Positions 43,708 through 51,641 of a stretch of 64,000 nt of DNA are shown in pieces. The DNA lies in assembly GCF_000429185.2 (NCBI RefSeq), contig NZ_AUBJ02000001.1, forward strand, positions 496,001 through 560,000, given 5' to 3'. A program made the translations under genes and the position numbers. The notes beneath the pieces are model-generated. The model searched no databases. It worked only from the letters and a program-made list of their open reading frames with translations, and had not been told where the DNA came from. Within the stretch, counting starts at the first letter, position 1, and every line of letters starts with the position of its first letter. This DNA comes from Actinoalloteichus caeruleus DSM 43889 (GTDB taxonomy: Bacteria > Actinomycetota > Actinomycetes > Mycobacteriales > Pseudonocardiaceae).

Positions 43708-44829
43708 CTACAGCGACGCGGCGTAGAGTTCCTCGACCAGGGTGGCGTCGGGCCGGTCGATCGGATCGTTGGCCAGGTTTCCCGAAACCCCCGAGACGAG
43801 GGAGTCCAGATCGGATTTCCGGAATCCGTGGTCGGTGAGCCGGGACGAGATACCGATTCTCCTGGTGAGTTCGCCGACGGCGTCGGGAACCGAATCCGCC
43901 GCCACGAACCGGGCCAACCGGTCGAACCGTTCCGGGGCGTGCGAATAGGCGCGTTCCATCCAGGCCGGGTACACGCAGGCCAGTCCTCGGCCGTGCGAGA
44001 TGTCCACCCGGGGCACCGCCCCCATGCCCTGTTGCAGCCGGTGCGGCAGGCAGGTGCTCGCCGTGGCGACGTTGCACCCGCCGAGCAGCGAGGCCAACGC
44101 GAGCCCCTCCCGCACCTCCGGGCCGGTGTCACCGGCCACCGCCCTCGGCAGGTGTTCGGTGATCAGCTCCACCGCCGCCTCGGCGAACCGGTCACTGATC
44201 GGGTTGGCCCGGCGGGCGACGTAGCTCTCCACCGCGTGGGCGAGGGCGTCGAACCCGGAGTCGGCCACGACGGCGGTGGGGGCGCTGACGAGGAGGTCGG
44301 GGTCGACGATCGCGGAGACGGGGAAGAGGTCGTCGCCCCGGACACCCGACCGGAAGGAGACGGCCTCGTCGGTGATGATCGCGCCCTTGGTCACCTCGGA
44401 ACCGCTGCCGGCGGTCGTGGGGACCGCCACCACGGGCAGGCTCCCCGGGGTCCTGGGCAGCACCGACCCGATCAGCGGGCGGACCGAGGTGTGCGGGACG
44501 GTGACCGCCGCGGCCTTCGCCGCGTCCAACGCGCTGCCCCCACCGAGACCGACGACCACCTCGCACTTCTCCCGCCTGGCCAGCCGCGCCGCCGCGTCCA
44601 CCTCCGCCGCCAGGGGGTTGGGGGAGACCCCGTCGAACAGCACCACCGACACCCCGGCCGAGGTGAGGCTGTGCAGGGCGCGGTCCAGCACCCCGTGTCG
44701 GCGCATGGCCGTCCGGCCGCACACCAGCAGGGCCTGGCGGCCGTGCGCCGAAGTGATCTCCCCCAGTTCGGCCAACCGGCCCCTGCCGAAGGCCACGGAG
44801 GTCGGCACCAGGTGGTCGAAGGTCAGCAT
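43708..44829 (-). CDS. Iron-containing alcohol dehydrogenase
   Basis: A 373-residue group III dehydrogenase. GLGGGSALDAAKAAA binds NAD(P); the metal ligands are Asp and His in DSGFDALAHAVESY, His in CLPHRLQQGMG and His in ISHGRGLACVY. VPTTAGSGSEVT is also typical. Relatives in phosphonate pathways (PhpC-like) reduce phosphonoacetaldehyde to the alcohol; here the substrate is proposed to be 2-hydroxy-3-phosphonopropanal. ATG 44829 lies one base after the stop of the PGK-like gene (TGAGATG). Confidence 0.88.
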   Translation of the reverse strand: MLTFDHLVPTSVAFGRGRLAELGEITSAHGRQALLVCGRTAMRRHGVLDRALHSLTSAGVSVVLFDGVSPNPLAAEVDAAARLARREKCEVVVGLGGGSALDAAKAAAVTVPHTSVRPLIGSVLPRTPGSLPVVAVPTTAGSGSEVTKGAIITDEAVSFRSGVRGDDLFPVSAIVDPDLLVSAPTAVVADSGFDALAHAVESYVARRANPISDRFAEAAVELITEHLPRAVAGDTGPEVREGLALASLLGGCNVATASTCLPHRLQQGMGAVPRVDISHGRGLACVYPAWMERAYSHAPERFDRLARFVAADSVPDAVGELTRRIGISSRLTDHGFRKSDLDSLVSGVSGNLANDPIDRPDATLVEELYAASL

Positions 44830-44830
44830 C

Positions 44831-46020
44831 TCATCTCCCGTCGTCGTCGTCCCGCAGCGCGTCGAGCACCGCGCAACCGCCCTCGGCCAGGTACCGCAGC
44901 GCCGAGCCGCCGCCCGTCGACGTCGGCCCGGACCAGGGGAGCTCGGCCACCGTGTCCCCGCCCAGCAGCACCACGTCGTCCCGAGCTCCGGCGAGCCGGG
45001 TCAACACCTGGTCGCTGGCCCGCCGGTGCCCGGCCCGGTAGGCGCTGGGGGGACCCGCGACCACCGCGCGCCCCCGCCCCCCACGAGCCGGTCCAGGGCG
45101 GCGAGCGCCCAGGGCAGCACCGTGAAGTCGACGACGGCGTACCCCGGGGGCACGCCGTCGTCCGGGCGGCGCGGGTCGAGCCGCAGCCAGCGGGCTTCGC
45201 CGTACCCCCCGGAACCGTCGGGCCGGGCCACCGCGACCTCCTCGGGCAGGTGCAGAGCGTCGGGGGCGGCCGCCGCCAACACCTCGGCGGCGACCTCCAC
45301 AGCACGGGCGGGGGAGTCGCCGAGCACCGACTCGGCCACCGGGTGGCCCCGCGCGGCCAGCAGGCAGTTCAGCACGGCCCCGCCGGGGATGACCAGGTCG
45401 TAGGCGCTGCCCAGCCGGCGGAGGCCGACCTCCACCTTCTCCTGCTTGCGCCCGCCCACGACGGCCACCGAGAACCGGGTGGGATCGCGGCCAGCCCACG
45501 GTCCGAGCAGCGTGAGCTCCCGGACCAGGCTGTCGGCGGCCCAGCCGGGCAGCAGACCGAGGAGGCCGGTGGTGGAGGCGTGGCGGCGGTGCGCCTTGGA
45601 GAACCCACCCATCGCCACCCGCTCCCCGAGCGCGGCGAACTCCACGGCCAGGTCCGGGTCGTTCCGCTCCTCGCCGGCGTGCAGCCGCGTGTTGCCGAAG
45701 AGCGCGATCTCCCCGTCCCGGAGCGCCGCGGCCGCCGCCCGCGCCTCGGGGCCGGTCGACCAGGGCAGGTACCGCACCGGGCAGCCCAACCGGCCGCCCA
45801 GGTAGGTGGCGAGGTCACCGAGGTGCCGGGCGCTGCCGTCCGCGTGCCGGCCCTGGTGGGTCAGCAGGGCGACCCGGGCGCCGGCCCCGCTCAGCCGAGC
45901 CAGGTCCGCCAGTTCGGTGTCGACCCGGCCCAGGCCGCCCGGCCCGTCGGCGACGTTGAAACCGGCTGAGAAGATCCACCGTTGACCGGCGGCGAGCGGT
46001 TCGTCCGCCAGCAGGCGCAC
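44831..46020 (-). CDS. Phosphoglycerate kinase-like carboxylate kinase, frameshifted
   Basis: A PGK paralogue of about 395 residues split by a -1 shift near 45068-45082, within runs of six and five G (sense). The upstream frame alone stops at 45001. Conserved from PGK: FNVADG (Asn25), GRVDTELADLARL (Arg38), LLTHQGR (His62, Arg65), FGNTRLHAGEE (Arg121), KAHRRHAST (Arg168), GGRKQEKVEVG (hinge Lys) and, in the second frame, GGDTVAE with STGGGSALRYL. The residue equal to Asp23 is Gly (SAGFNV). It likely makes an acyl phosphate from a phosphonate carboxylic acid for the neighbouring ArgC-like reductase. GTG 46020 has a weak ribosome site. Confidence 0.75.
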
Positions 46021-46057
46021 CCCGGCGAGCCCCGGTGGGATCGCGGAGGCCCCGAGG

Positions 46058-47158
46058 TCACGGCGCGTACGCCCGGAGCCCGGTGGTGTCCGGCAGCCCC
46101 ACCATCACGTTCATGTTCTGCACGGCGGACCCCGCCGCCCCCTTGCCCAGGTTGTCGATCACCGACACCACCTTGATCACCGACCGCGCCGGGTCGTGGT
46201 CGACGCCGAGGTGGCAGTAGTTGGTGCCGACCACGTTGGACAACCTCGGGTAGGCGCCGTACTCCTTGGCGTTGGCGCCTCCCCGCTTCTCCAGGTCGTT
46301 GACCAGCACGAAGTGTTCCCCGGAGTGGTCGGAGCCGTACCGGCCCAGGTACCGCGCGGTCAGCGCCTCCCGGCTCAGCCCGTCGCGGTGCTCGGGTGGG
46401 ACGAGGACGGTGATCTGGGCCAGGATGCCGCGCGCGAAGGCGCCGTGCGCCGTGCTCATGACCACGTCGACCGGTCCACCCGCCAGGCGCCCCAGGTGGA
46501 GCTCGAGCTCCCCGCTGTGCCGGTGGCCCTCCAGGCTGTAGGGCAGCATCGACCCGAACACCTCGGCGTGGTGCAGGTCCCGGGTGGGTTTGGCGCTCGC
46601 CCCGGTGGTCCCGTTGACCGCGTGGACGTGGACGGAGCCGGCGGACCCGAGCAGTCCCTCCTCGGCCAGGGGCAGCAACCCCAGCAGCACCGAGATGACG
46701 TAGCACCCCGGGTTCGCCACCAGGCGGGCCTCGGGGAGGCGGTCGCGAACCAGTTCCGTCACCCCGAACACCGCCTCGGGCAACAGCTCCGGGCTGCTGT
46801 GCGGGCGGGCGTAGATCCGTTCGTACAGCGCCGGGTCCGGGAACCGGAAGTCGGCGCTGAGGTCGACGACTCGGGTACCCCGGCGCAGCAGTTCGGGTGC
46901 CATCCCCATCGCCTCGCCCGCCGGGACGCAGAGGAACACGACGTCCAGCGCACCGGCCCGTTCGACCAGGGCGTCGAGGTGGACGAACTCCAACCCGCTG
47001 CCCAGCAGGTTCGGGTGGACGGCCGCGAACGACCGCGTGGTGTCCCTGGCGGCGGGGACGATCTCACCGACCTCGGGGTGGCCCAGCAGCAGCCGGCACA
47101 GTTCCCGTCCCGCCCAGCCGGTGGCCCCGACGACCCCGACCCGCAGCCTGCCTGTCAC
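46058..47158 (-). CDS. ArgC-type acyl-phosphate reductase
   Basis: A 366-residue member of the N-acetyl-gamma-glutamyl-phosphate reductase family, which reduces acyl phosphates to aldehydes with NADPH. VGVVGATGWAGRELCRLL is the cofactor motif, VANPGCYV holds the catalytic Cys, and LEGHRHSGELEL the His. HAVNGTTGASAKP and MSTAHGAFARG complete the substrate site. No arginine gene is nearby; its place between a PGK-like kinase and dehydrogenases suggests it reduces the acyl phosphate made by that kinase. GTG 47158 lies 7 bp after the zinc dehydrogenase stop. Confidence 0.88.
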   Translation of the reverse strand: MTGRLRVGVVGATGWAGRELCRLLLGHPEVGEIVPAARDTTRSFAAVHPNLLGSGLEFVHLDALVERAGALDVVFLCVPAGEAMGMAPELLRRGTRVVDLSADFRFPDPALYERIYARPHSSPELLPEAVFGVTELVRDRLPEARLVANPGCYVISVLLGLLPLAEEGLLGSAGSVHVHAVNGTTGASAKPTRDLHHAEVFGSMLPYSLEGHRHSGELELHLGRLAGGPVDVVMSTAHGAFARGILAQITVLVPPEHRDGLSREALTARYLGRYGSDHSGEHFVLVNDLEKRGGANAKEYGAYPRLSNVVGTNYCHLGVDHDPARSVIKVVSVIDNLGKGAAGSAVQNMNVMVGLPDTTGLRAYAP

Positions 47159-47165
47159 CGCGACA

Positions 47166-48203
47166 TCACCCTTCCCTCGTCCCTGTCCTGATCACGACCT
47201 TGCCGACGGTCCCGTCCGCCCGGTCCGCCAACGCGAACGCCTCCGCCGCCTCCGCCAGCTCGACGGTGTGGGTGACCAGTGCGCGGGGATCGACCAGTCC
47301 CCGCTCCACCCAACCGATGACCTCGGCGAAGTCCTCGGGCGTGGACAGCGCGGACCCGGTCACGGTGAGTTCCCGGCCGACGAGCGCGTTGGCGTCGACC
47401 GCCGCCGGGCCGGGGAAGTAGCTCACCACCACGACCTGCCCACCCGGCCTGGTCATCGCCGCGGCCTGGTCCAGCACTCCCGGGTGGCCGGAGGCGACGA
47501 AGGTGACACCGGCCGGGCCGGCGCGTTCCGCTACGGCCGCCTGGTCCTCCTCGGCCGCGTCCACGTAGCGGTCCGCGCCCACCGCCCGCGCGAGCCGTCC
47601 CTTGGCGGGGCCCAGGTCCACGCAGGTCACCGTCGCCCGCCACGACCGGCGCACGGCCAGCACGCAGGCCAGGCCGATCGACCCGGAGCCCAGGACCGCC
47701 ACCGACGGGTCGGGACGCGCGAGACCGACCGCGTGCCGGCCGATCGTCAGCGGCTCGACCAGGGCGCCCGCCACCGGGTCGACGTGCTCGGCGAGCCGGA
47801 AGGTCATGTTCTCCCGCAGCACGACGTACTCGGCGAGGGAACCCTCCCAGCCCCGGTGGCTCAGGTTCGCGCGGTCGGAACACAGGTGCGCCGCCCCGCC
47901 CCGGCACGCCGCGCACCGGTCGCACGGGGAGAAGGCGGCGGAACAGACCAGATCCCCCGGGGCGAAGCCGGTCACCTGGGCACCGACCTGTTCGACCACC
48001 CCGCAGAGCTCGTGCCCGAGCACGACGGGGGCGGTCTTGTAGGGGTGCGTGCCCCGGTAGGCGGCGAGGTCGGAGCCGCACACACCGCTGGCGAGCACGC
48101 GGACCAACAGCTCCGCCGGGCCCATCGCCGGGATAGGGACCCTGCGGTTGCGGATGCTCCGCACCCCGTCGAGCACGGCGGCCCTCATGGTCGCCGTGGT
48201 CAC
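47166..48203 (-). CDS. Zinc-dependent MDR alcohol dehydrogenase
   Basis: A 345-residue medium-chain dehydrogenase. Catalytic zinc ligands are the Cys in SGVCGSD and the His in LGHELCGVV; four Cys in CDRCAACRGGAAHLC bind structural zinc. The Rossmann part has VLGSGSIGLACVLA and an acidic VTCVDLG, pointing to NAD. Similar enzymes are sorbitol/threonine dehydrogenases oxidising secondary alcohols, so it may act on the hydroxyl of a phosphonate intermediate. GTG 48203 overlaps the preceding stop (GTGA). Confidence 0.9.
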   Translation of the reverse strand: MTTATMRAAVLDGVRSIRNRRVPIPAMGPAELLVRVLASGVCGSDLAAYRGTHPYKTAPVVLGHELCGVVEQVGAQVTGFAPGDLVCSAAFSPCDRCAACRGGAAHLCSDRANLSHRGWEGSLAEYVVLRENMTFRLAEHVDPVAGALVEPLTIGRHAVGLARPDPSVAVLGSGSIGLACVLAVRRSWRATVTCVDLGPAKGRLARAVGADRYVDAAEEDQAAVAERAGPAGVTFVASGHPGVLDQAAAMTRPGGQVVVVSYFPGPAAVDANALVGRELTVTGSALSTPEDFAEVIGWVERGLVDPRALVTHTVELAEAAEAFALADRADGTVGKVVIRTGTREG

Positions 48204-49219
48204 CCGGGGACCCCGCCGCCCGCGGTGACGGCCGCCCCGGCCGGCAACGCCCCGGGCGCTGTTCCCCCGAACTCCTCGGTGGCCAGTTCCACCACCCGCT
48301 GACCGATGCGTTCCTGGGTGTCCACCGTCATCGCCCCGATGTGCGGGGTGATGACCACGTTGTCCAGTTCCCGCAGGAGCGTGCGGCCCTCACCGGCGGG
48401 CACGTCGGTCGCCGCGCCCGCGAGGCGGCCCGCCCGCAGGGCGTCGACGAGGTGGTCCTCGTCCACCACCCCGGCCCGCGCCACGTTGACGAGCACGGCG
48501 TCCCGGCGCATCATCGCCAGCTCCGCCGCCCCGATCAGCCCCCGGGTGTCCTCGGTCAGGGGCAGGGCGAGGCAGACCACGTCCGAGGTGGCCAGCAGCT
48601 CGGGCAGTTCGGTGAGGACCACGCCCAGCTCGGCCAGCTCGGCGGCCCGACGCGGACCGGGGCGGCCGACCGTCCCCAGCCGCCGCATGCCGAAACCCGC
48701 CCCGATGCGGGCGATCCGGGACCCGATGGCGCCGACCCCGACGATGCCGAGCGTCCGCCCACCCAGCTCCACCCCGAGCAGGTCGTCCTTGCGCCACGCG
48801 CCACCCCTGACCTGCCGGTCGGCCAGGGCCACCCGCCGCACCACCCCCAGCAGCAGGCCGAAGGCCAGCTCGGCGACCGCCTGCGCCGAGGCGTTCGGGA
48901 TGTTGACCACCCGGACACCGGCGAGTTCCGCGGCGACCATGTCGATGTTGTCGGTCCCGACCCCGGCGCGGATCACCAGGCGCAGCGACGGCGCCGCGGC
49001 GAAGACGGCGGCCGGGAGCCGGACGCCGCTGCGGAGGACGACGACGTGGGCGTCGCCGACCAGTTCCCGCAGCACGTCGGGTTCGGGTCGCAGGCGGACG
49101 ACGACGGTGAAGTCCTCCCGGAGCCGTCGGATCGCGCTGTCCGCGATCGGGTCGAGCACGAGGACGGTGGGGCGGGGCCCACCACCGCCGTGGTCGTCGG
49201 GAGCTGTGGGCACGGTCAT
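48200..49219 (-). CDS. D-2-hydroxyacid dehydrogenase
   Basis: A 339-residue enzyme of the D-isomer-specific family. GVGTDNIDM, the Rossmann motif TLGIVGVGAIGSRIARI and the catalytic Arg (VNVARAG), Glu (DVPAGEG) and His (ITPHIGAMT) are present. It directly follows PepM, 13 bp away, with GGGAGG before its ATG. With no decarboxylase in the cluster, it is the best candidate to pull the unfavourable PepM equilibrium by reducing phosphonopyruvate to phosphonolactate; the alternative is a later step, as for PhpE-like enzymes. Confidence 0.9.
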   Translation of the reverse strand: MTVPTAPDDHGGGGPRPTVLVLDPIADSAIRRLREDFTVVVRLRPEPDVLRELVGDAHVVVLRSGVRLPAAVFAAAPSLRLVIRAGVGTDNIDMVAAELAGVRVVNIPNASAQAVAELAFGLLLGVVRRVALADRQVRGGAWRKDDLLGVELGGRTLGIVGVGAIGSRIARIGAGFGMRRLGTVGRPGPRRAAELAELGVVLTELPELLATSDVVCLALPLTEDTRGLIGAAELAMMRRDAVLVNVARAGVVDEDHLVDALRAGRLAGAATDVPAGEGRTLLRELDNVVITPHIGAMTVDTQERIGQRVVELATEEFGGTAPGALPAGAAVTAGGGVPG

Positions 49220-49231
49220 GGTGGCCTCCCC

Positions 49232-50140
49232 TCAGACGCGGTACGCGCGCCGTTCGGCCTCGTCGATCTCGGAGTACTCCATCAACTCGAACACCTCCGC
49301 GAGGGAGGCCAGCTCGCTCTCGGTGCGGTGCACGCTCTGCTTGGCGAAGATCTCCCGGCACACGCGGCGCATGGCGCTGACCGCCGCCCGCATGCTGTGG
49401 TTGGCCCAGATCACCGCCGACACGCCGGCGGCCTGGAACTCCGATGACGGCGTGCTCGCGTAGGTCGTCGGCGCGATGACCAGCGGGAGGCGCTCCCCCC
49501 ACTCACGGCAGAAGTCCAGGATCTCGGTGGCGTCGGACCGCCGGGAGTGGATGAAGATCGCGTCGGCACCCGCCTCGTGGTAGGCGTGGGCCCGGTCGAG
49601 GGCCTCCGGCAGACCCCGGCCGGCGATCAACGCCTCCACCCGCGCCACCAGCACGAAGTCCGAACTCCGCTGGGAGTCCTTGCAGGCCCGGATCTTCGCC
49701 GTGAAGTCGCTGACCTCGGCGAGGGTGTGGGAGTCGCCGACGAAGGAGTTCATCTTGGGGAAGATCTTGTCCTCGAGGCACACCCCGGCGACGCCGAGGC
49801 GTTCGGCCTTGGCCACGAACCGCCTGGCGGTGTTGAAGTTGCCGTAGCCGGTGTCGCCGTCCACGACGATCGGGACGGTCGTCGCCTCCACCATCGCCTC
49901 CACCACGCCGAGCAGCTGCGACCAGGACGCCTCGTCGCTGTCCCGCACCCCCAGCGCCGTGGACATCGACAGGCCCGACGCCCAGATGGCCTGGAAACCC
50001 TCGACCTCCGCGATTCTCGCGGAGAGCCCGTCGTGGGCTTCCATGAGATACGTCAGTTCCTTTTCCCGAATCATCGTCCGCAGTCGCGAAGCGCGACTCG
50101 ACGTCCCGGTGTCCGTTCCGTTTTCCCGCACGCTCGTCAT
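49232..50140 (-). CDS. pepM: Phosphoenolpyruvate phosphomutase (PepM)
   Basis: A 302-residue PEP mutase, the entry enzyme for nearly all C-P bond formation. EDKIFPKMNSF fits the EDK-x5-NS signature that separates PepM from isocitrate lyase and carboxy-PEP mutase. VVDGDTGYGN supplies the metal-binding Asp residues, and LVARVEALIAG and IHSRRSD are also typical. ATG 50140 follows AGAAGGACT. It heads the minus-strand operon and faces the aminotransferase gene. This gene alone is strong evidence for a phosphonate or phosphinate product. Confidence 0.97.
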   Translation of the reverse strand: MTSVRENGTDTGTSSRASRLRTMIREKELTYLMEAHDGLSARIAEVEGFQAIWASGLSMSTALGVRDSDEASWSQLLGVVEAMVEATTVPIVVDGDTGYGNFNTARRFVAKAERLGVAGVCLEDKIFPKMNSFVGDSHTLAEVSDFTAKIRACKDSQRSSDFVLVARVEALIAGRGLPEALDRAHAYHEAGADAIFIHSRRSDATEILDFCREWGERLPLVIAPTTYASTPSSEFQAAGVSAVIWANHSMRAAVSAMRRVCREIFAKQSVHRTESELASLAEVFELMEYSEIDEAERRAYRV

Positions 50141-50430
50141 AGTCCTTCTCGCAGCCGCCGTCACGACGGCACCGGGTGGCGCCGACGCCGTACTCGTCTG
50201 ATTCCGATTTCCGTCAACGGGATCGAGAAGGAATGTATGCCAGCTCGGTGGTTGGTGGATCAACATCTCGCGGAACGGTTTAGAAGGAGGTCCAACAGGT
50301 GTGGTGATCCCACGACGCGCGCTGGCAGAGTGGCCCTGCCGTCGAAGGGCGCCCAGTTCCCGACGGCGATCACCCCCCGGGAGTTCCGAACGGCCCACAC
50401 CGGGACACGTCGCCCGCACGGAGGAAACCG
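50141..50430. promoter_or_regulatory. Divergent promoter region of the phosphonate cluster
   Basis: A 290-bp space between the pepM and aminotransferase starts, less GC-rich near 50180-50300. It must hold promoters for both operons; no CebR-like box and no certain -10/-35 pair was seen. Confidence 0.5.
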
Positions 50431-51612
50431 ATGACCGTCCGCGCCACCGAGACCCCGGCCACCGCGGCCACCGCCAGGACCACCCCGCCGCCGCACCAGG
50501 TGTTGCTGAACCCCGGCCCGGTCAACGTCCACGACCGGGTGCGCGCGGCCCTGGCCTACCCCGACGTCTGCCATCGGGAGCCGGAGGCCGCGGAGCTGCT
50601 CGACGCCGTGCGGGCCAAGGCCACGGCGGTCTGCGGCGGGGACGAACGCCACACCAGCGTCCTGCTCGCGGGTTCCGGGACGGCCGCGCTCGAAGCGGTC
50701 ATCTCCTCGGTGGTACCCGAGGGCGGAACCCTGCTCGTCCCGCACAACGGGCACTACGCCGAGCGGGTCGCCAGCATCGCCGAGGCGCACCGGATCCCCG
50801 TGCGGCGGCTCGAGTTCGGCTGGGGCCAGCCGATCGACCTGGCCGCCGTCGACGCCGCCCTGGCCGAGGACGCCACGATCAGCCACGTCGGACTGGTCCA
50901 CCACGAGACCAGCACCGGGATGCTGAACCCGCTGGCCGAACTGGGGGAGATCGTCGCCCGCCACGACCGGTCCCTGATCGTCGACGCCATCAGCACCCTG
51001 GGCGCGGAACCGCTCGACGTGGTCGCCGACCACGTCGACTGGTGCGTCGGGACGGCCAACAAGTGCCTGGAAGGGCTGCCGGGCACCAGCTTCGTGTGCG
51101 CCCCCCGGTCGTCGCTCGACGGGCTGTCCGAGGTGCGCCCCCGCACCTACTACCTGGACCTGCGCGCCCACCACGTCGCGCAGGACCGGGACCGGGCGCC
51201 GCTGTTCACCCCGGCCGTCCAGGCGCTGTACGCCTTGGACGTCGCCCTGGACCTGACCCTGGAGGAAACGGTCGCCGTGCGGTCCCGGCGCTACCGGGAG
51301 CACGCCGACCGGGTGCGGGCGCACCTCGCCCGCCACGGGTTCGAACCCCTCGTGCCCGACGGGCACCGCGCCAGCTCGGTCACCGTCTTCCGGCTGCCCG
51401 ACGGCGTCGAGTACCAGCACCTGCACGACCGGCTCAAGGCCGACGGCTTCGTCATCTACGGCTGCCCGCCGCGCCTGGGGCGCGTCTGCCGCATCGCGAC
51501 CATGGGGCAGCTCACCACCGACCAGATCAGCGCGTTCCTCGCCGCCTTCGACGCGGCCCTGGACGCGCCGCACCCGACCGGCGCCGCGACGCCGTCGACG
51601 TCGCGCGCCTGA
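50431..51612 (+). CDS. PhnW-like class V aminotransferase
   Basis: A 393-residue PLP enzyme close to 2-aminoethylphosphonate:pyruvate aminotransferase. LLNPGPVNVHDRVRAAL, GSGTAALEAVISS, HHETSTGMLNPL and VDAISTLGAEPLDV match PhnW, and the PLP lysine sits in TANKCLEGLPG. It probably moves an amino group to or from a phosphonate aldehyde; with this cluster the aldehyde would be 2-hydroxy-3-phosphonopropanal. Use on phosphonopyruvate, giving phosphonoalanine, is the alternative. GGAGGAAACCG precedes the ATG. Confidence 0.9.
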   Translation: MTVRATETPATAATARTTPPPHQVLLNPGPVNVHDRVRAALAYPDVCHREPEAAELLDAVRAKATAVCGGDERHTSVLLAGSGTAALEAVISSVVPEGGTLLVPHNGHYAERVASIAEAHRIPVRRLEFGWGQPIDLAAVDAALAEDATISHVGLVHHETSTGMLNPLAELGEIVARHDRSLIVDAISTLGAEPLDVVADHVDWCVGTANKCLEGLPGTSFVCAPRSSLDGLSEVRPRTYYLDLRAHHVAQDRDRAPLFTPAVQALYALDVALDLTLEETVAVRSRRYREHADRVRAHLARHGFEPLVPDGHRASSVTVFRLPDGVEYQHLHDRLKADGFVIYGCPPRLGRVCRIATMGQLTTDQISAFLAAFDAALDAPHPTGAATPSTSRA

Positions 51613-51641
51613 GCGGACGTCTCGAACAAGGAGGACGCGAC

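Noticed and set aside
44831-46020. PGK-like gene as the glycolytic enzyme
   Set aside because: No gap or tpi neighbours, Asp23 replaced, and placed within the phosphonate operon.
46058-47158. ArgC as an ordinary arginine-biosynthesis gene
   Set aside because: No argJ, argB, argD or other arginine gene is nearby and it lies inside a coupled operon headed by pepM.
49232-50140. Isocitrate lyase or carboxy-PEP mutase instead of PepM
   Set aside because: EDK-x5-NS is present, and isocitrate lyases have a KKCGH-type motif and are longer.
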